DNA of 64,000 nucleotides from Vibrio variabilis (GCF_003263785.1 NZ_JYJK01000092.1:1-64000), one strand, 5' to 3'. Positions 42,525-51,314 are shown, numbered from the stretch's first letter. Notes: generated from the sequence alone by a model not told the origin. A program made the numbers and translations.

Positions 42525-43363
42525 TGTCAGAGTCCCTCGTATCTAGTTCTGCACAAGAGAACTCATTGAACCAGAGCACCGCAACACTTGTAGGTAAAGC
42601 ATTAATATCTGGCTATCAAAACACACTGATATTAAATGGTGTAGATATTGAGCTGAAGGAAGGCAAAGTCACCTCATTTATTGGCCCCAATGGCTGCGGA
42701 AAAAGTACGCTGATGAAAACGTTGACGGGCGCAATCAAAGCGCGCTCTGGTGACGTTTCTTTTTTGGGTAAGCCGCTAAGTGACTGGAAGCTAAAACAGC
42801 TAGCCAAACATATCGCCATTTTGCCACAGCACCCCGTAGCACCAGAGGGTGTGTTGGTCGAGCAGCTTGTCGCTCTTGGTCGTGTTGCGCACAAAAAGTG
42901 GTATCAGGGCAACAGCGAAAGAGACAAGCAAGTTGTCTCTGAATCCCTCAATTCAGTTGGACTGGCTGGCTACGAACAACGTGTGGTGAGCACATTGTCA
43001 GGTGGTGAGCGTCAGCGAGTATGGCTTGCTATGTGTCTCGCCCAAGAAGCAAAATGGCTGCTGCTCGATGAACCCACTAGCTATCTCGATCTTGGCCACC
43101 AGCTAGAGCTGCTTGAGCTACTGCGAAGACTCAATAAAGAACGCGGACTTACTATTGTGTATGTACTCCATGAACTTAGCCAAGCAGCGCAGTTCTGCGA
43201 TGAGCTTGTGTTAATGCAAAAAGGTCAAATCCTCAAACAAGGTAAGCCATTAGATGTACTTACTGAAGAAACACTGAGATCGGTGTTTAAAGTAGAAGGG
43301 TCGATGCAAGTTATCGACGGAAACGTTTTTTGTTTGCCAAAAGCATTTGTAAGAGAGGGCTAA
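42524..43363 (+). CDS. Iron-siderophore ABC transporter ATPase
   Basis: FepC/FhuC-type ATPase of about 279 residues. Walker A GPNGCGKST, Q-loop ILPQHP, signature TLSGGERQRVWLAM, Walker B WLLLDEPTSYLDL and switch His in YVLHELSQAAQF are complete. ATG at 42524 shares one base with the preceding stop (TAATG), giving tight coupling; the longer reading from 42479 overlaps the permease. Confidence 0.93.
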   Translation: MSESLVSSSAQENSLNQSTATLVGKALISGYQNTLILNGVDIELKEGKVTSFIGPNGCGKSTLMKTLTGAIKARSGDVSFLGKPLSDWKLKQLAKHIAILPQHPVAPEGVLVEQLVALGRVAHKKWYQGNSERDKQVVSESLNSVGLAGYEQRVVSTLSGGERQRVWLAMCLAQEAKWLLLDEPTSYLDLGHQLELLELLRRLNKERGLTIVYVLHELSQAAQFCDELVLMQKGQILKQGKPLDVLTEETLRSVFKVEGSMQVIDGNVFCLPKAFVREG

Positions 43364-43364
43364 A

Positions 43365-44279
43365 ATGAGCTCAGACGGAAATATCAGCAGCATTGATCTG
43401 AATGAGGCTATGGCCAACTTTCAAAGTACTCTAGCGCAAACTTATCCAACACTTGATGTTGAGGCACAAACACTTGAAGACATGCAGCTTGCCTTAAATC
43501 AACACGACGCATTTTTCCGCTTGGCTATAGAGTCTGCACCGGCTGGCACACCTGCGACTATATGGTTCGAAGACCAATTTGCAACGGCCATTGACGAGTT
43601 TAGTGACCTAATGCAAGCTAAAACAGCCTTTGCAGCACCAATTTGGCAAAAGACACTTAACGCCTGTCTGTTTACCTCTTTAGTAGGTTTAAGGCTGAGA
43701 TTTAACTGTGTACCAGACTTAAGTTTTGGTGATTTGCACATTGAAACAAACGATGATCATCGCGTGTCTAAAATATCCATAGCAGCTAATACTCCCATTT
43801 ACGCACTAACAGCACTACCTTCGGTGGCCAATGCAACGCAGTTATCCTGCCATCATGAACTCGATCGCAAACTCGCTCAGGTTATCAAACGATTAGGTGA
43901 AGCTATGCAGCCACACTTCAAATCTCAGAAGGTCGCTGCAAAGCTGTTTTGGGGCAACGCACTCTATTCATGTGGTTTGGCTTATTCAAAACTGTTCAAT
44001 CAACCGATTAATACACTGTCAACCAAGGCTAACCTGATTGTTCAGAACCAATGGTTTCAATCACTAAGCGAGCAAATTCATCCCGGTGGACACGCTCTCA
44101 ACGAGATCAAAAAAGTAGAGTTTAAAAGCTTCCAAAAATGGTTTGTTCGCCGTGAAACTTGCTGCTTAAAGTATAAAATTGACGGTAAAGCAAAATGTAC
44201 AACATGCAATCTTATTGAGCCGCATACGCAAATCGGTTTAGTCGAGACCGCTCTTAAGCAGGCCATCTCACAAATTTAA
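43365..44279 (+). CDS. FhuF-like siderophore iron reductase ([2Fe-2S])
   Basis: 304 residues. The C-terminus carries CCLKYKIDGKAKCTTC, i.e. the Cys-Cys-x10-Cys-x2-Cys motif by which FhuF binds its [2Fe-2S] cluster. FhuF reduces ferric hydroxamate siderophores in the cytosol to free Fe(II). It starts two bases after the ATPase gene, so it is the last gene of the uptake operon. This points to a siderophore whose iron is released by reduction and not by hydrolysis. The N-terminal half is poorly conserved. Confidence 0.85.
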   Translation: MSSDGNISSIDLNEAMANFQSTLAQTYPTLDVEAQTLEDMQLALNQHDAFFRLAIESAPAGTPATIWFEDQFATAIDEFSDLMQAKTAFAAPIWQKTLNACLFTSLVGLRLRFNCVPDLSFGDLHIETNDDHRVSKISIAANTPIYALTALPSVANATQLSCHHELDRKLAQVIKRLGEAMQPHFKSQKVAAKLFWGNALYSCGLAYSKLFNQPINTLSTKANLIVQNQWFQSLSEQIHPGGHALNEIKKVEFKSFQKWFVRRETCCLKYKIDGKAKCTTCNLIEPHTQIGLVETALKQAISQI

Positions 44280-44315
44280 CCCACCACCAAACCTTACAAC
44301 CGAGCATAGTCACTC

Positions 44316-44341
44316 AAGCGTAACATTTATCGCGTACGCTT
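44316..44341. repeat. Inverted repeat before the PhnD-like gene
   Basis: Arms AAGCGTA (44316-44322) and TACGCTT (44335-44341), 12 bases apart, 23 bp before the next ATG. It could be an operator of that gene or the end of the siderophore operon; there is no clear T-run. Confidence 0.4.
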
Positions 44342-44363
44342 CTTTGATAATCAAGGAAGAACT

Positions 44364-45212
44364 ATGCTCAAAAACGCCCGCATTCAAACCGTGCGATGGA
44401 TGGTATTCATCGCACTGTTATCGACTTGCACTTTGCTATTCATGCCATTTTCACTCGTTCCGAGTTCGGCACTCAATCTCAGTCAGCTCAGTTGTCTGGT
44501 CTCAAACGCAAGCGGAGACAAAACGTTTCGCATTTATACCCCGACTGACTGGCAAGCCAATGAGCTGATGAGTTACTTTTGTGAGTCAGTGCTTGCAGGC
44601 GATGAGTATGCACGTGTAGAGCTGTCATGGAAGCCGCGAGAGCACATCAACTCCGAGGATATTCTTTCCCAGCAATTTGATATGTTGTTTAACCGCCCAA
44701 GAGTCCTTAACGGCTTGCTTCCAGATCATCAGGCATTCTATGAACAGGCATTGATTCTGCCCGCGTACACTGTCTACCTTTATGCTCATATTCCACTTCA
44801 GAACCTGTCTTCCGCGACTTTCTATAAACGAAGCTTAGGGCTGCTAGACGATAAACGTAGCCAATCTGGATTCTTGATCCCTGAAATAGAGCTTAGAAAG
44901 AAAGGCATTACACTGGATAACAACAATACTCGTTGGTTTCATCACCGCAATGACCTAGTCAGTGCGTTCCTTTCTGGCCGTGTTGACTTTATTCCTGCCA
45001 TCGGTATAGAGCCGGAACTCTCAAAGTGGCCACGTGAGAATCGGATCGAACTTAAAACTATTCCCTCAGCTGGCAGTTGGTACCTTTCAAACGCACTTCC
45101 CAAAGCTATTAAGTGCAAAACTAGCCAATCTTTACTTGCCAAAATGCAGCAATCCCCAGTCATGAACCAATTACTGGATAATGACAAGCTAAAAAGTTAC
45201 CCCTGTGATTAA
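44364..45212 (+). CDS. Exported PhnD-like (phosphonate-binding type) protein, possible sensor
   Basis: 282 residues with an N-terminal hydrophobic segment (about 11-34) that is either a signal peptide or an anchor. The middle resembles PhnD-type binding proteins: RSLGLLDDKRSQSGFLIPEI, then KKGI, HHRNDLVSAFLSGRVDFIP. Four cysteines (C44, C73, C251, C281) lie in the exported part and could make two disulfides. AAGGAAG is a good ribosome-binding site. There is no permease or ATPase beside it; the next gene, 15 bp on, is a two-TM protein with a large cytoplasmic domain. A sensing role together with that protein is inference. Confidence 0.6.
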   Translation: MLKNARIQTVRWMVFIALLSTCTLLFMPFSLVPSSALNLSQLSCLVSNASGDKTFRIYTPTDWQANELMSYFCESVLAGDEYARVELSWKPREHINSEDILSQQFDMLFNRPRVLNGLLPDHQAFYEQALILPAYTVYLYAHIPLQNLSSATFYKRSLGLLDDKRSQSGFLIPEIELRKKGITLDNNNTRWFHHRNDLVSAFLSGRVDFIPAIGIEPELSKWPRENRIELKTIPSAGSWYLSNALPKAIKCKTSQSLLAKMQQSPVMNQLLDNDKLKSYPCD

Positions 45213-45227
45213 CACTGAAAAACAATC

Positions 45228-46244
45228 ATGATGACGTTTCTCTCTTTATCTAAAAAACGCCAAGCAATCTTGCTCTCTACCGGCTTTGGTGTGATGACTC
45301 TATTTGGTCTCACTTATATCTATGATATCGCACTAAATCTTGTTATTCGAACATTGCTCACCGAGCACCTTCCTAGTGCTCTCAATGATGCTCTGGTAAA
45401 TAGCTATGATATCAATCAGCTGTTAGTGCATTCGCTGTCAACAATAAAAAGCTGGATTGAGTCAGCTCAGTTGCTTTCGCTCTTTAATCTCCCACTTATT
45501 AGCCACATTGAGGTTTTAGAGATATCTCTAACTTCAGCAAACTCGGCGGATTCAGCAGAGTTACTCTTCAAACTGGGCAATGAGCAGTACGCGATGGATT
45601 GGCGAGTAACCGCGCCAATCTCAGCTCTCTCGTTAGTACTCATGATTGTTATAAGTGTCATGAGCGCCACTTTTATGTACTGCATAGCTCAGCGAACAGC
45701 ATCTGAACGAAAACCTGCGCAAGACCGCGCAACTAGCGATATAGAATCCCCGAATCAACCTAGTGTGATACCCGGAGAAAGCACCGCAACCGACAGTGAA
45801 CTAAAGCCTTCTATCTCTTCATCAAAGGAGGCGTCATCGCTTACCATCAACTTAACTAAACGCACGATCACCATCGATGAACAAACCTTCGCAATGTCCA
45901 AAACACCATTCTTCTATTACTACTGGTATGTAAAGCGGAGCATCGACGATTTGCCGGCCTACATTAATCCTTCTAGTTCAAAACCTGATATTGAAAAAGG
46001 CCGAGAACTGGCGCAAATCATGCGCTGTTTTGGTGGCCATGCCAGAGCAATTAATGAACTTGAACAACACGGACTGAAAGCAAAAACGCTCGATCAAAAC
46101 AGAAACAAAATTAAGGATGAAATGCTGGGGCATTTTGGGGCTCTAGCAAAACCTTATCTGTTCCATAAGAGCCGAGACCCAAAAACTGGACGCTATCAAC
46201 ATCAACTCGATAAGAATATTTTCTCCATAGATACAACAACTTAA
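45228..46244 (+). CDS. Two-TM membrane protein with cytoplasmic winged-helix-like C-terminus
   Basis: 338 residues. TM1 about 13-40, periplasmic region about 41-130, TM2 about 131-154, a Ser/Pro-rich linker (160-203), then a cytoplasmic domain (204-335). That domain opens with a beta-rich SLTINLTKRTITIDEQTFAM followed by an aromatic patch FFYYYWYVKR, a helical middle, then LDQNRNKIKDEMLGHFG and GRYQHQLDKNIFSI, a layout resembling OmpR/ToxR-type winged-helix domains. Topology would be the reverse of ToxR (DNA-binding part last). I do not recognise the family; a transcription role is inferred from pattern only. One copy of a 16-bp palindrome lies inside the gene and another just after it. Confidence 0.55.
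   Translation: MMTFLSLSKKRQAILLSTGFGVMTLFGLTYIYDIALNLVIRTLLTEHLPSALNDALVNSYDINQLLVHSLSTIKSWIESAQLLSLFNLPLISHIEVLEISLTSANSADSAELLFKLGNEQYAMDWRVTAPISALSLVLMIVISVMSATFMYCIAQRTASERKPAQDRATSDIESPNQPSVIPGESTATDSELKPSISSSKEASSLTINLTKRTITIDEQTFAMSKTPFFYYYWYVKRSIDDLPAYINPSSSKPDIEKGRELAQIMRCFGGHARAINELEQHGLKAKTLDQNRNKIKDEMLGHFGALAKPYLFHKSRDPKTGRYQHQLDKNIFSIDTTT
45516..45531. repeat. 16-bp palindrome, copy 1
   Basis: TTAGAGATATCTCTAA, perfect, inside the coding region of the two-TM protein (codons for LEISLT). Identical to the copy at 46248. Confidence 0.8.
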
Positions 46245-46247
46245 ATT

Positions 46248-46263
46248 TAGAGATATCTCTAAT
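46248..46263. promoter_or_regulatory. 16-bp palindrome, copy 2; candidate operator of the surE-like gene
   Basis: TTAGAGATATCTCTAA, perfect, four bases after the two-TM gene and 85 bp before the exported SurE-like gene. Placement fits an operator for that gene; the bound protein is unknown, with the neighbouring membrane protein the first suspect. Confidence 0.5.
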
Positions 46264-46348
46264 CACGAAGAAATCTCGTTTTAACATAACTGTCACCTAT
46301 CCCTTCTAGCTTAACTATCAACTTTTCAAGCACACAAAGGGAAATACT

Positions 46349-47350
46349 ATGAACACCAAGTTTGCTGCGTTGACATTGGCAATCGGTTTAGGGATCAGTG
46401 CTCAAGCAAACGCACTGAATATTGTTTTGACTAACGATGACAGCTGGTCAACGACCAATATTCAGACTCTTCACACAACGCTAAAAGCAGCAGGCCACGA
46501 CGTCATCATGTCCGCACCATGCACTGGGCAAAGTGGTAAAGGTGGAGCTATCCACTTTATGAAAGAGGTGTCGGTTGACCGAACTCAACTCGACAAAGAC
46601 CAAGTTTGTGTTGGTGATACAGATACATCCGTCGCTTTTGAAGACTACACCGAAGGCACGCCAACAATGGCGGCTTTGTATGGCATTGATGTTTATGCGA
46701 TGGAGCGTTGGGGCAAACAGCCTGATCTTGTTATCTCTGGCCCAAATGAAGGCAATAACGTGGGTTACTCAACCAACATGTCGGGTACGCTAGGTGCTAC
46801 TAATGCCTCTATCGCACGTGGTATCCCAGCGATTGCCGTGAGCGCTTACGATGGCGAAGCGAGCAAAGCACAAGACGTGGCGAACATCGTTGTTGAGCTT
46901 CTCGATCAGCTCGTTGAAAAGACAGCGGACGGCGCTCCTTTGTTGCCTAAGTTCACCGGCCTTAACGTTAACATTCCTGAAAATCCAGCAAACCACCTCG
47001 GATTCAAACACACTCAAGTTGGATGGAATGCAGGTCATGACAACATGATCGTCAAGTTTACCGACGATCTATCATCAAGCGACATGTTTATAGGCTACGT
47101 GGCTATCGAGTTAATGAAACATGACCCAAGCCTGTCGATGGACGAGGCTATGGCGATGGCTAGAAGCATGTACAAAGATAAAGCGGGTATCAGCATGGAC
47201 TCTGACGCGAACTACGCCGATCAATCCGAAAACAGTGAAGGCATTGCTATTGGCCAAGGCTATGTCACCATCAGTGCGATTCAAGCTAACGTTCAGGGTT
47301 CGATAGCCAAGTCAGAATGGGTTCGCTACAAGCTAAACGAGCTGTTTTAA
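46349..47350 (+). CDS. Exported SurE-like 5'/3'-nucleotidase
   Basis: 333 residues. Signal peptide (about 1-22, ...ISAQANA) and then the SurE fold: LNIVLTNDDSW with the metal-binding Asp pair, APCTGQSGKGG, and LVISGPNEGNNVGYSTNMSG, which matches the SurE motif that carries the metal-binding Asn. SurE is normally cytoplasmic; this one should be periplasmic and probably removes phosphate from nucleotides or related esters there. A good AAGGGA ribosome-binding site is present. A lipoprotein gene follows nine bases later. Confidence 0.85.
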   Translation: MNTKFAALTLAIGLGISAQANALNIVLTNDDSWSTTNIQTLHTTLKAAGHDVIMSAPCTGQSGKGGAIHFMKEVSVDRTQLDKDQVCVGDTDTSVAFEDYTEGTPTMAALYGIDVYAMERWGKQPDLVISGPNEGNNVGYSTNMSGTLGATNASIARGIPAIAVSAYDGEASKAQDVANIVVELLDQLVEKTADGAPLLPKFTGLNVNIPENPANHLGFKHTQVGWNAGHDNMIVKFTDDLSSSDMFIGYVAIELMKHDPSLSMDEAMAMARSMYKDKAGISMDSDANYADQSENSEGIAIGQGYVTISAIQANVQGSIAKSEWVRYKLNELF

Positions 47351-47359
47351 GGAGTTAGC

Positions 47360-47995
47360 ATGAAAAAGCTATTACTACTGAGTACTGCGACCGCGGTGTT
47401 AGCAGGCTGTAATGACAGTTCAGATACGAGCTCTGCAATGAGCCAAAGTGACTTTATTTCTGCTTACCAAGGTCAATATGTTGGCAGCCAATTAATTGAG
47501 TCGGAACCCATGCATTTGGGGCTAACAGTCAACGAAGGCGCATTTTACCTAACGATCACTGATGCCAATGAGTCATCAACGGTTTATACCGGTGACTACA
47601 GTGAGCAGTCAGGAAAGCTAAGCTTCAATCAGGGTGAAATACAATGTCAGCTCAATGGTGTTTATCACTGTGAATCTGGACAAAACACTATAGAGTTACG
47701 AACTAGTGCGCCTAGCGACTGGATCGCTATAGAGGATCTAAGCGGTACCTATCGTAACTCAGAAGATGCCACGTTCAAGATTGTTCAATCTGGTGAGCAG
47801 ATCTATGTCGAGCTAGCAAACTGTATGCAAGCTGGGCAAAAAATGGGGGCTAACGAGGTTAAGTTTGAAGCAGGGTTCTGTTTTGACCAAGATGTAATGG
47901 CCATGGTTGAGCCACAAACGCTTCAGACAGAGGGCGATACACTAAAAGTGACGTCAATCAACCCACTTTTGGGCGGCTACTGGTTTAAAGGTTAA
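47360..47995 (+). CDS. Putative lipoprotein, unknown function
   Basis: 211 residues with a lipoprotein signal (MKKLLLLSTATAVLAGC; lipobox LAGC, Cys17). Asn18 follows the Cys, so outer-membrane sorting is expected. The mature part seems to hold two beta-rich units, roughly 35-115 (YQGQYVGSQ...) and 120-211 (LSGTYRNSED...), each with a Cys pair. No family recognised. It follows the SurE-like gene behind AAGGAG and is surely co-transcribed with it. Confidence 0.75.
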   Translation: MKKLLLLSTATAVLAGCNDSSDTSSAMSQSDFISAYQGQYVGSQLIESEPMHLGLTVNEGAFYLTITDANESSTVYTGDYSEQSGKLSFNQGEIQCQLNGVYHCESGQNTIELRTSAPSDWIAIEDLSGTYRNSEDATFKIVQSGEQIYVELANCMQAGQKMGANEVKFEAGFCFDQDVMAMVEPQTLQTEGDTLKVTSINPLLGGYWFKG

Positions 47996-48030
47996 TTTCG
48001 CCCCTAACGTATTGAGTACCATCGCAAACA

Positions 48031-48055
48031 CCGCCTAATGCCAACGCTTAGGCGG
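48031..48055 (+). terminator. Hairpin after the lipoprotein gene
   Basis: Stem CCGCCTAA/TTAGGCGG with a nine-base loop. The nearest T-run (TTTTTT) is about 15 bases on, so termination is plausible but not ideal. Confidence 0.5.
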
Positions 48056-48188
48056 CATTCTGCTTGCTGATTTTTTAACCTTTCGACCAATCCCCACAAT
48101 TCTTTTAATGACACCGTTCATAGAAACCACTACCATTCAATATCGCAAATCAATCTCATTATCACCGCTGTACGCTCTGTTTTCTACT

Positions 48189-49534
48189 ATGACTATCTCT
48201 CACAAAGACTATTACAAGATTGCCCTGCCCTTCATTATCTCGACTGTCACGCAACCACTGCTTGGGGCAGTCGATACTGCTGTCATTGGCCAACTCGGCG
48301 TTGCAGAGCTTATCGCTGGGGTCGCCGTCGGTACGGTGATTATGAACACCTTGTATTGGTTGTTTGGCTTCTTTCGTGTCAGCACGACGGGTCAAAGTGC
48401 GATGGCACTGGGTAAAGGTGATCAAAACCTACTGGCAAGCAGCCTGATGAGGCCATTTGTGCTCGCAGCGTCTGTTGGACTGATATTTATCCTATTGCAA
48501 TCTTTGCTGTGGCAGGGGGCTCTTTGGATCATTGAACCCGAGGCAGATGTAGCGCAACAAGCAGAAATCTACTTCTCAATTCTTATATTTGGTGCTCCCT
48601 TTGTTTTGCTCAACTACACCGTTATCGGCTGGCTGATGGGGCAAGCGAAAGCGAAAGAGACGCTCTACACCCAAGTCTTTGGCAACGTTCTGAACATCGT
48701 ACTCGATGCCGTTTTTGTGCTCTACTTTGACCTTGGTGTAGCAGGGGTTGCCTATGCAAGCTTGATCTCTCAAATTGTGATGTTCGCCATTGGTATGAGC
48801 TTGGTTTTGAGAACGACTGGAATATCGTTGTCATCACTAATGACAGCTTCCAAGATGTCCAGAAGCGATCTTTCGACCATAGTTTCATCAAACACCGACC
48901 TGCTGCTGCGCACGGTGTGTTTGCTAACATTCTTCAACATGATGGCACGAACGGGCGCTCAACTTGGTACGGATACACTCGCGACCAACGCTATCTTGAT
49001 GCAGATGACATTCATCGTCAGCTATCTTTTTGACGGGGTAGCAAACGCATCGAGTGTCTTTGCTGGAAAAGCTGTCGGTGAGAAAAATCCATCAAGCTAG
49101 AACGCGTTTTGATCCTCAATTTCCAATGGACAGCAGGTTTGATAGTTTTGCTCACGATCGTCCTTGCTCTATTTCAAGCGCAATGGGTTTATCTGTTCAC
49201 AAACCTGGATTCGATCGTCAACTTGTACCAACAAATGACACCGTGGCTATTGGTATTCCCCCTCGTGGCAGGCTTTGGATTAACGGTTTACGGTATCTTT
49301 ACTGGAACAGGAACAACAAGACCGGTAAGAGACTCAAGCATTGCGACTCTGATGGTATTTATCGCTGTTCAGGCATTGAGTGTCGATTTATGGGGTAATC
49401 ACGGTCTGTGGCTCGCCTTTACGTTGTTCTACTGTGGCCGCATTGGCTTCTTGTATCCATTTATTGTCCAAGTAAAAGAGAAGTGCATTGAGTTTAGAGC
49501 TGCCTCCCAGTCATCCACAGAAGAAATGGCTTAA
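48189..49534 (+). pseudogene. MATE family efflux transporter (DinF branch), frameshifted
   Basis: Multidrug/toxin exporter with about twelve TM helices. MTISHKDYYKIALPFIISTV is the likely start (48189); a start at 48108 would add 27 residues lacking family character. DTAVIGQLGVAELIAGVAVG and NASSVFAGKAVGEK are DinF/NorM-like. The frame is lost after AVGEKNPSS. One more A in the A5 run at 49083-49087 gives GEKKSIKLERVLILNFQW and continues to ...ASQSSTEEMA, about 448 residues. Homopolymer indel. Substrate unknown. Confidence 0.88.
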
Positions 49535-49544
49535 GTAAATTGAT

Positions 49545-49570
49545 AAAAGCGTTCATTAAGAGCGCTTTTT
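49545..49570 (+). terminator. Terminator after the DinF-like gene
   Basis: Arms AAAAGCG and CGCTTTT with an 11-base loop, running into a short T-run, just past the stop codon. Confidence 0.75.
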
Positions 49571-49655
49571 AATTAAACAGTTCGCTTATTTGATGCTGAG
49601 AATAGACAAAATCAGCTTGGGATCCCACTTCTCATCGAACGGTGTCAATGTTACC

Positions 49656-49674
49656 ATTGTTACGTTATAACATA
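49656..49674. promoter_or_regulatory. Possible Zur-type operator
   Basis: ATTGTTACGTTATAACATA resembles the gammaproteobacterial Zur box AATGTTATAATATAACATT (about 14 of 19 by eye, the right half nearly perfect). It lies 18 bp before the first gene of the ABC importer operon. Needs a profile search to confirm. Confidence 0.35.
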
Positions 49675-49692
49675 AGTCATTAGAGCCACTCC

Positions 49693-50448
49693 GTGAATCC
49701 CCCAATCCTTACCGTTAATCAGCTTTCCATCCAGTTGCAAGAACGAACCTTGTTCCAAGACATTCAGTTTGAAATCGCTGCCGGCGAGATACTGGCAGTT
49801 ATGGGACCTTCTGGTATTGGTAAGTCTATGCTGTCCAAAGCGATTGCTGGGTTTACTCCGGAGTCGTTGTCGGTCTCTGGCGACATCTTCTTAGCAAATG
49901 TCAGCGTATGCAATGTGCCATTAATCGAACGCCCACCAGAGCAGCGCGCTGCATTTATTTTTCAAGATGCGCTCCAAGCGCTCAATCCGCTTGTAACAGT
50001 TGAAGCTCAACTGACGCTAGCGCATACCCGTTGGCGAACCAAGCCTAAAGCAGGCGACCGAGACACCATCGTAGCCTTACTCACACGACTAGGTTTTTCT
50101 GACCCTTCAGCAATCCTCAAGCTGTTGCCAAGCCAACTTTCTGGCGGTCAAAGGCAACGAGTCTGTATTGCGATTGGTTTGCTAAGCAAAGCTTCCCTGC
50201 TGATTGCTGATGAACCAACGAGTGCACTGGATCCTGTGACTGAACAAGAAATCCTGACTTTGATTCGAGAAAGTGTGAGAGAGGCAAACATGGCTGGCAT
50301 TCTCATTACACACGATCTCCATAGTGCACTTGCTTGCGACAAAATGGTGGTTATTGATGAAGGTCGCGTGATTGCTTACGGCGAGCCACGACATGCCCTA
50401 GAGTGCAGTACTCATGATTTCTGTCAATCTCTAAGAGGGCTTATGTAA
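49693..50448 (+). CDS. Peptide/nickel-type ABC importer ATPase (first)
   Basis: DppD/NikD-type ATPase of 251 residues, start codon GTG. Walker A GPSGIGKSM, Q-loop IFQDALQALNPLVTV, signature QLSGGQRQRVCIAI, Walker B LLIADEPTSALDP and switch His in LITHDLHSAL. The TGKS-type Thr after Lys is replaced so that the loop reads GKSM. First gene of a four-gene operon: ATPase, ATPase, binding protein, fused permease. Confidence 0.9.
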   Translation: MNPPILTVNQLSIQLQERTLFQDIQFEIAAGEILAVMGPSGIGKSMLSKAIAGFTPESLSVSGDIFLANVSVCNVPLIERPPEQRAAFIFQDALQALNPLVTVEAQLTLAHTRWRTKPKAGDRDTIVALLTRLGFSDPSAILKLLPSQLSGGQRQRVCIAIGLLSKASLLIADEPTSALDPVTEQEILTLIRESVREANMAGILITHDLHSALACDKMVVIDEGRVIAYGEPRHALECSTHDFCQSLRGLM

Positions 50449-51302
50449 TGCAAGTCCATACTTTAGAGTCTACAAGCTCGTCTGAAAATACGATGACCTC
50501 AGGTATCGAGTTTAATTGCGTTAGCGTACACCACTACTCACTGCCCAAATGGCTGGGTGGCAAACCCTTTAGAGCACTAGAAAAGGTGTCACTCAAGGTT
50601 GCCGATCGCAGCGTCGCCATAGTCGGGCCTTCTGGCGCAGGTAAATCTACCATGATTGAGCTCTTGTTTGGACTGCGAGCGCCACAAGAAGGGAACATCA
50701 ATGTATTGGGACACACCCTGCCAATCGCCTCGAATAAAGAGCGCCTTGAACTATGTAAGCAGATCCAACTGATTCCACAAGAGCCGCATACCAGTCTGAA
50801 CCCTTATTACACCGTCGCACAAATCTTAGTTGAGCCGCTGGAAAGTCTAGGAATTAAAGGCAACCATCAACAAAAAGCAAGAAGAGCACTGGAAGAAGTG
50901 GGTCTTCGACATGAACTTTTGACTCTCACGCCAAGCCAACTTTCCACCGGTCAGGCACAGCGCGTCGCCATTGCACGAGCACTTATAGTCGAGCCCGAAC
51001 TACTGGTTTCCGATGAACCAACCAGCAGCCTTGATCCTGTAAACCGCCAGCGACTTATTGACCTGCTCAACACGCTCAAGCAGCAAAGAAAATTAAAACT
51101 CATTTTAGTTACGCACGACCTAGGCGCAGCCAATGCGTTGTGTGATGACATTATGGTCTTAGACCGTGGTCAAGTAGTGGAGCATGATGACGCAAAGCGC
51201 ATTATGAACACCCCTACTCACCCAACAACCAAGGCGTTAATCCACGCCCAATCGCTTTCCTCAGCGATTAATAAAAATAAACCCAACTCACAATTACTAT
51301 AG
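50448..51302 (+). CDS. Peptide/nickel-type ABC importer ATPase (second)
   Basis: DppF/NikE-type ATPase of 284 residues, ATG overlapping the previous stop by one base (TAATG). Walker A GPSGAGKST, Q-loop LIPQEPHTSLNPYYTV, Walker B LLVSDEPTSSLDP, switch His in LVTHDLGAAN. The signature reads QLSTGQAQRVAIARAL: Thr replaces the second residue of the usual SGGQ pair, a small but unusual change. It works with the first ATPase as a heterodimer. Confidence 0.9.
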   Translation: MQVHTLESTSSSENTMTSGIEFNCVSVHHYSLPKWLGGKPFRALEKVSLKVADRSVAIVGPSGAGKSTMIELLFGLRAPQEGNINVLGHTLPIASNKERLELCKQIQLIPQEPHTSLNPYYTVAQILVEPLESLGIKGNHQQKARRALEEVGLRHELLTLTPSQLSTGQAQRVAIARALIVEPELLVSDEPTSSLDPVNRQRLIDLLNTLKQQRKLKLILVTHDLGAANALCDDIMVLDRGQVVEHDDAKRIMNTPTHPTTKALIHAQSLSSAINKNKPNSQLL

Positions 51303-51314
51303 AGAACACTCACC

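Noticed and set aside
37335..44279. Genomic island or mobile insertion carrying the siderophore locus
   Set aside because: No integrase, tRNA end, direct repeats or insertion sequence was found at its edges.
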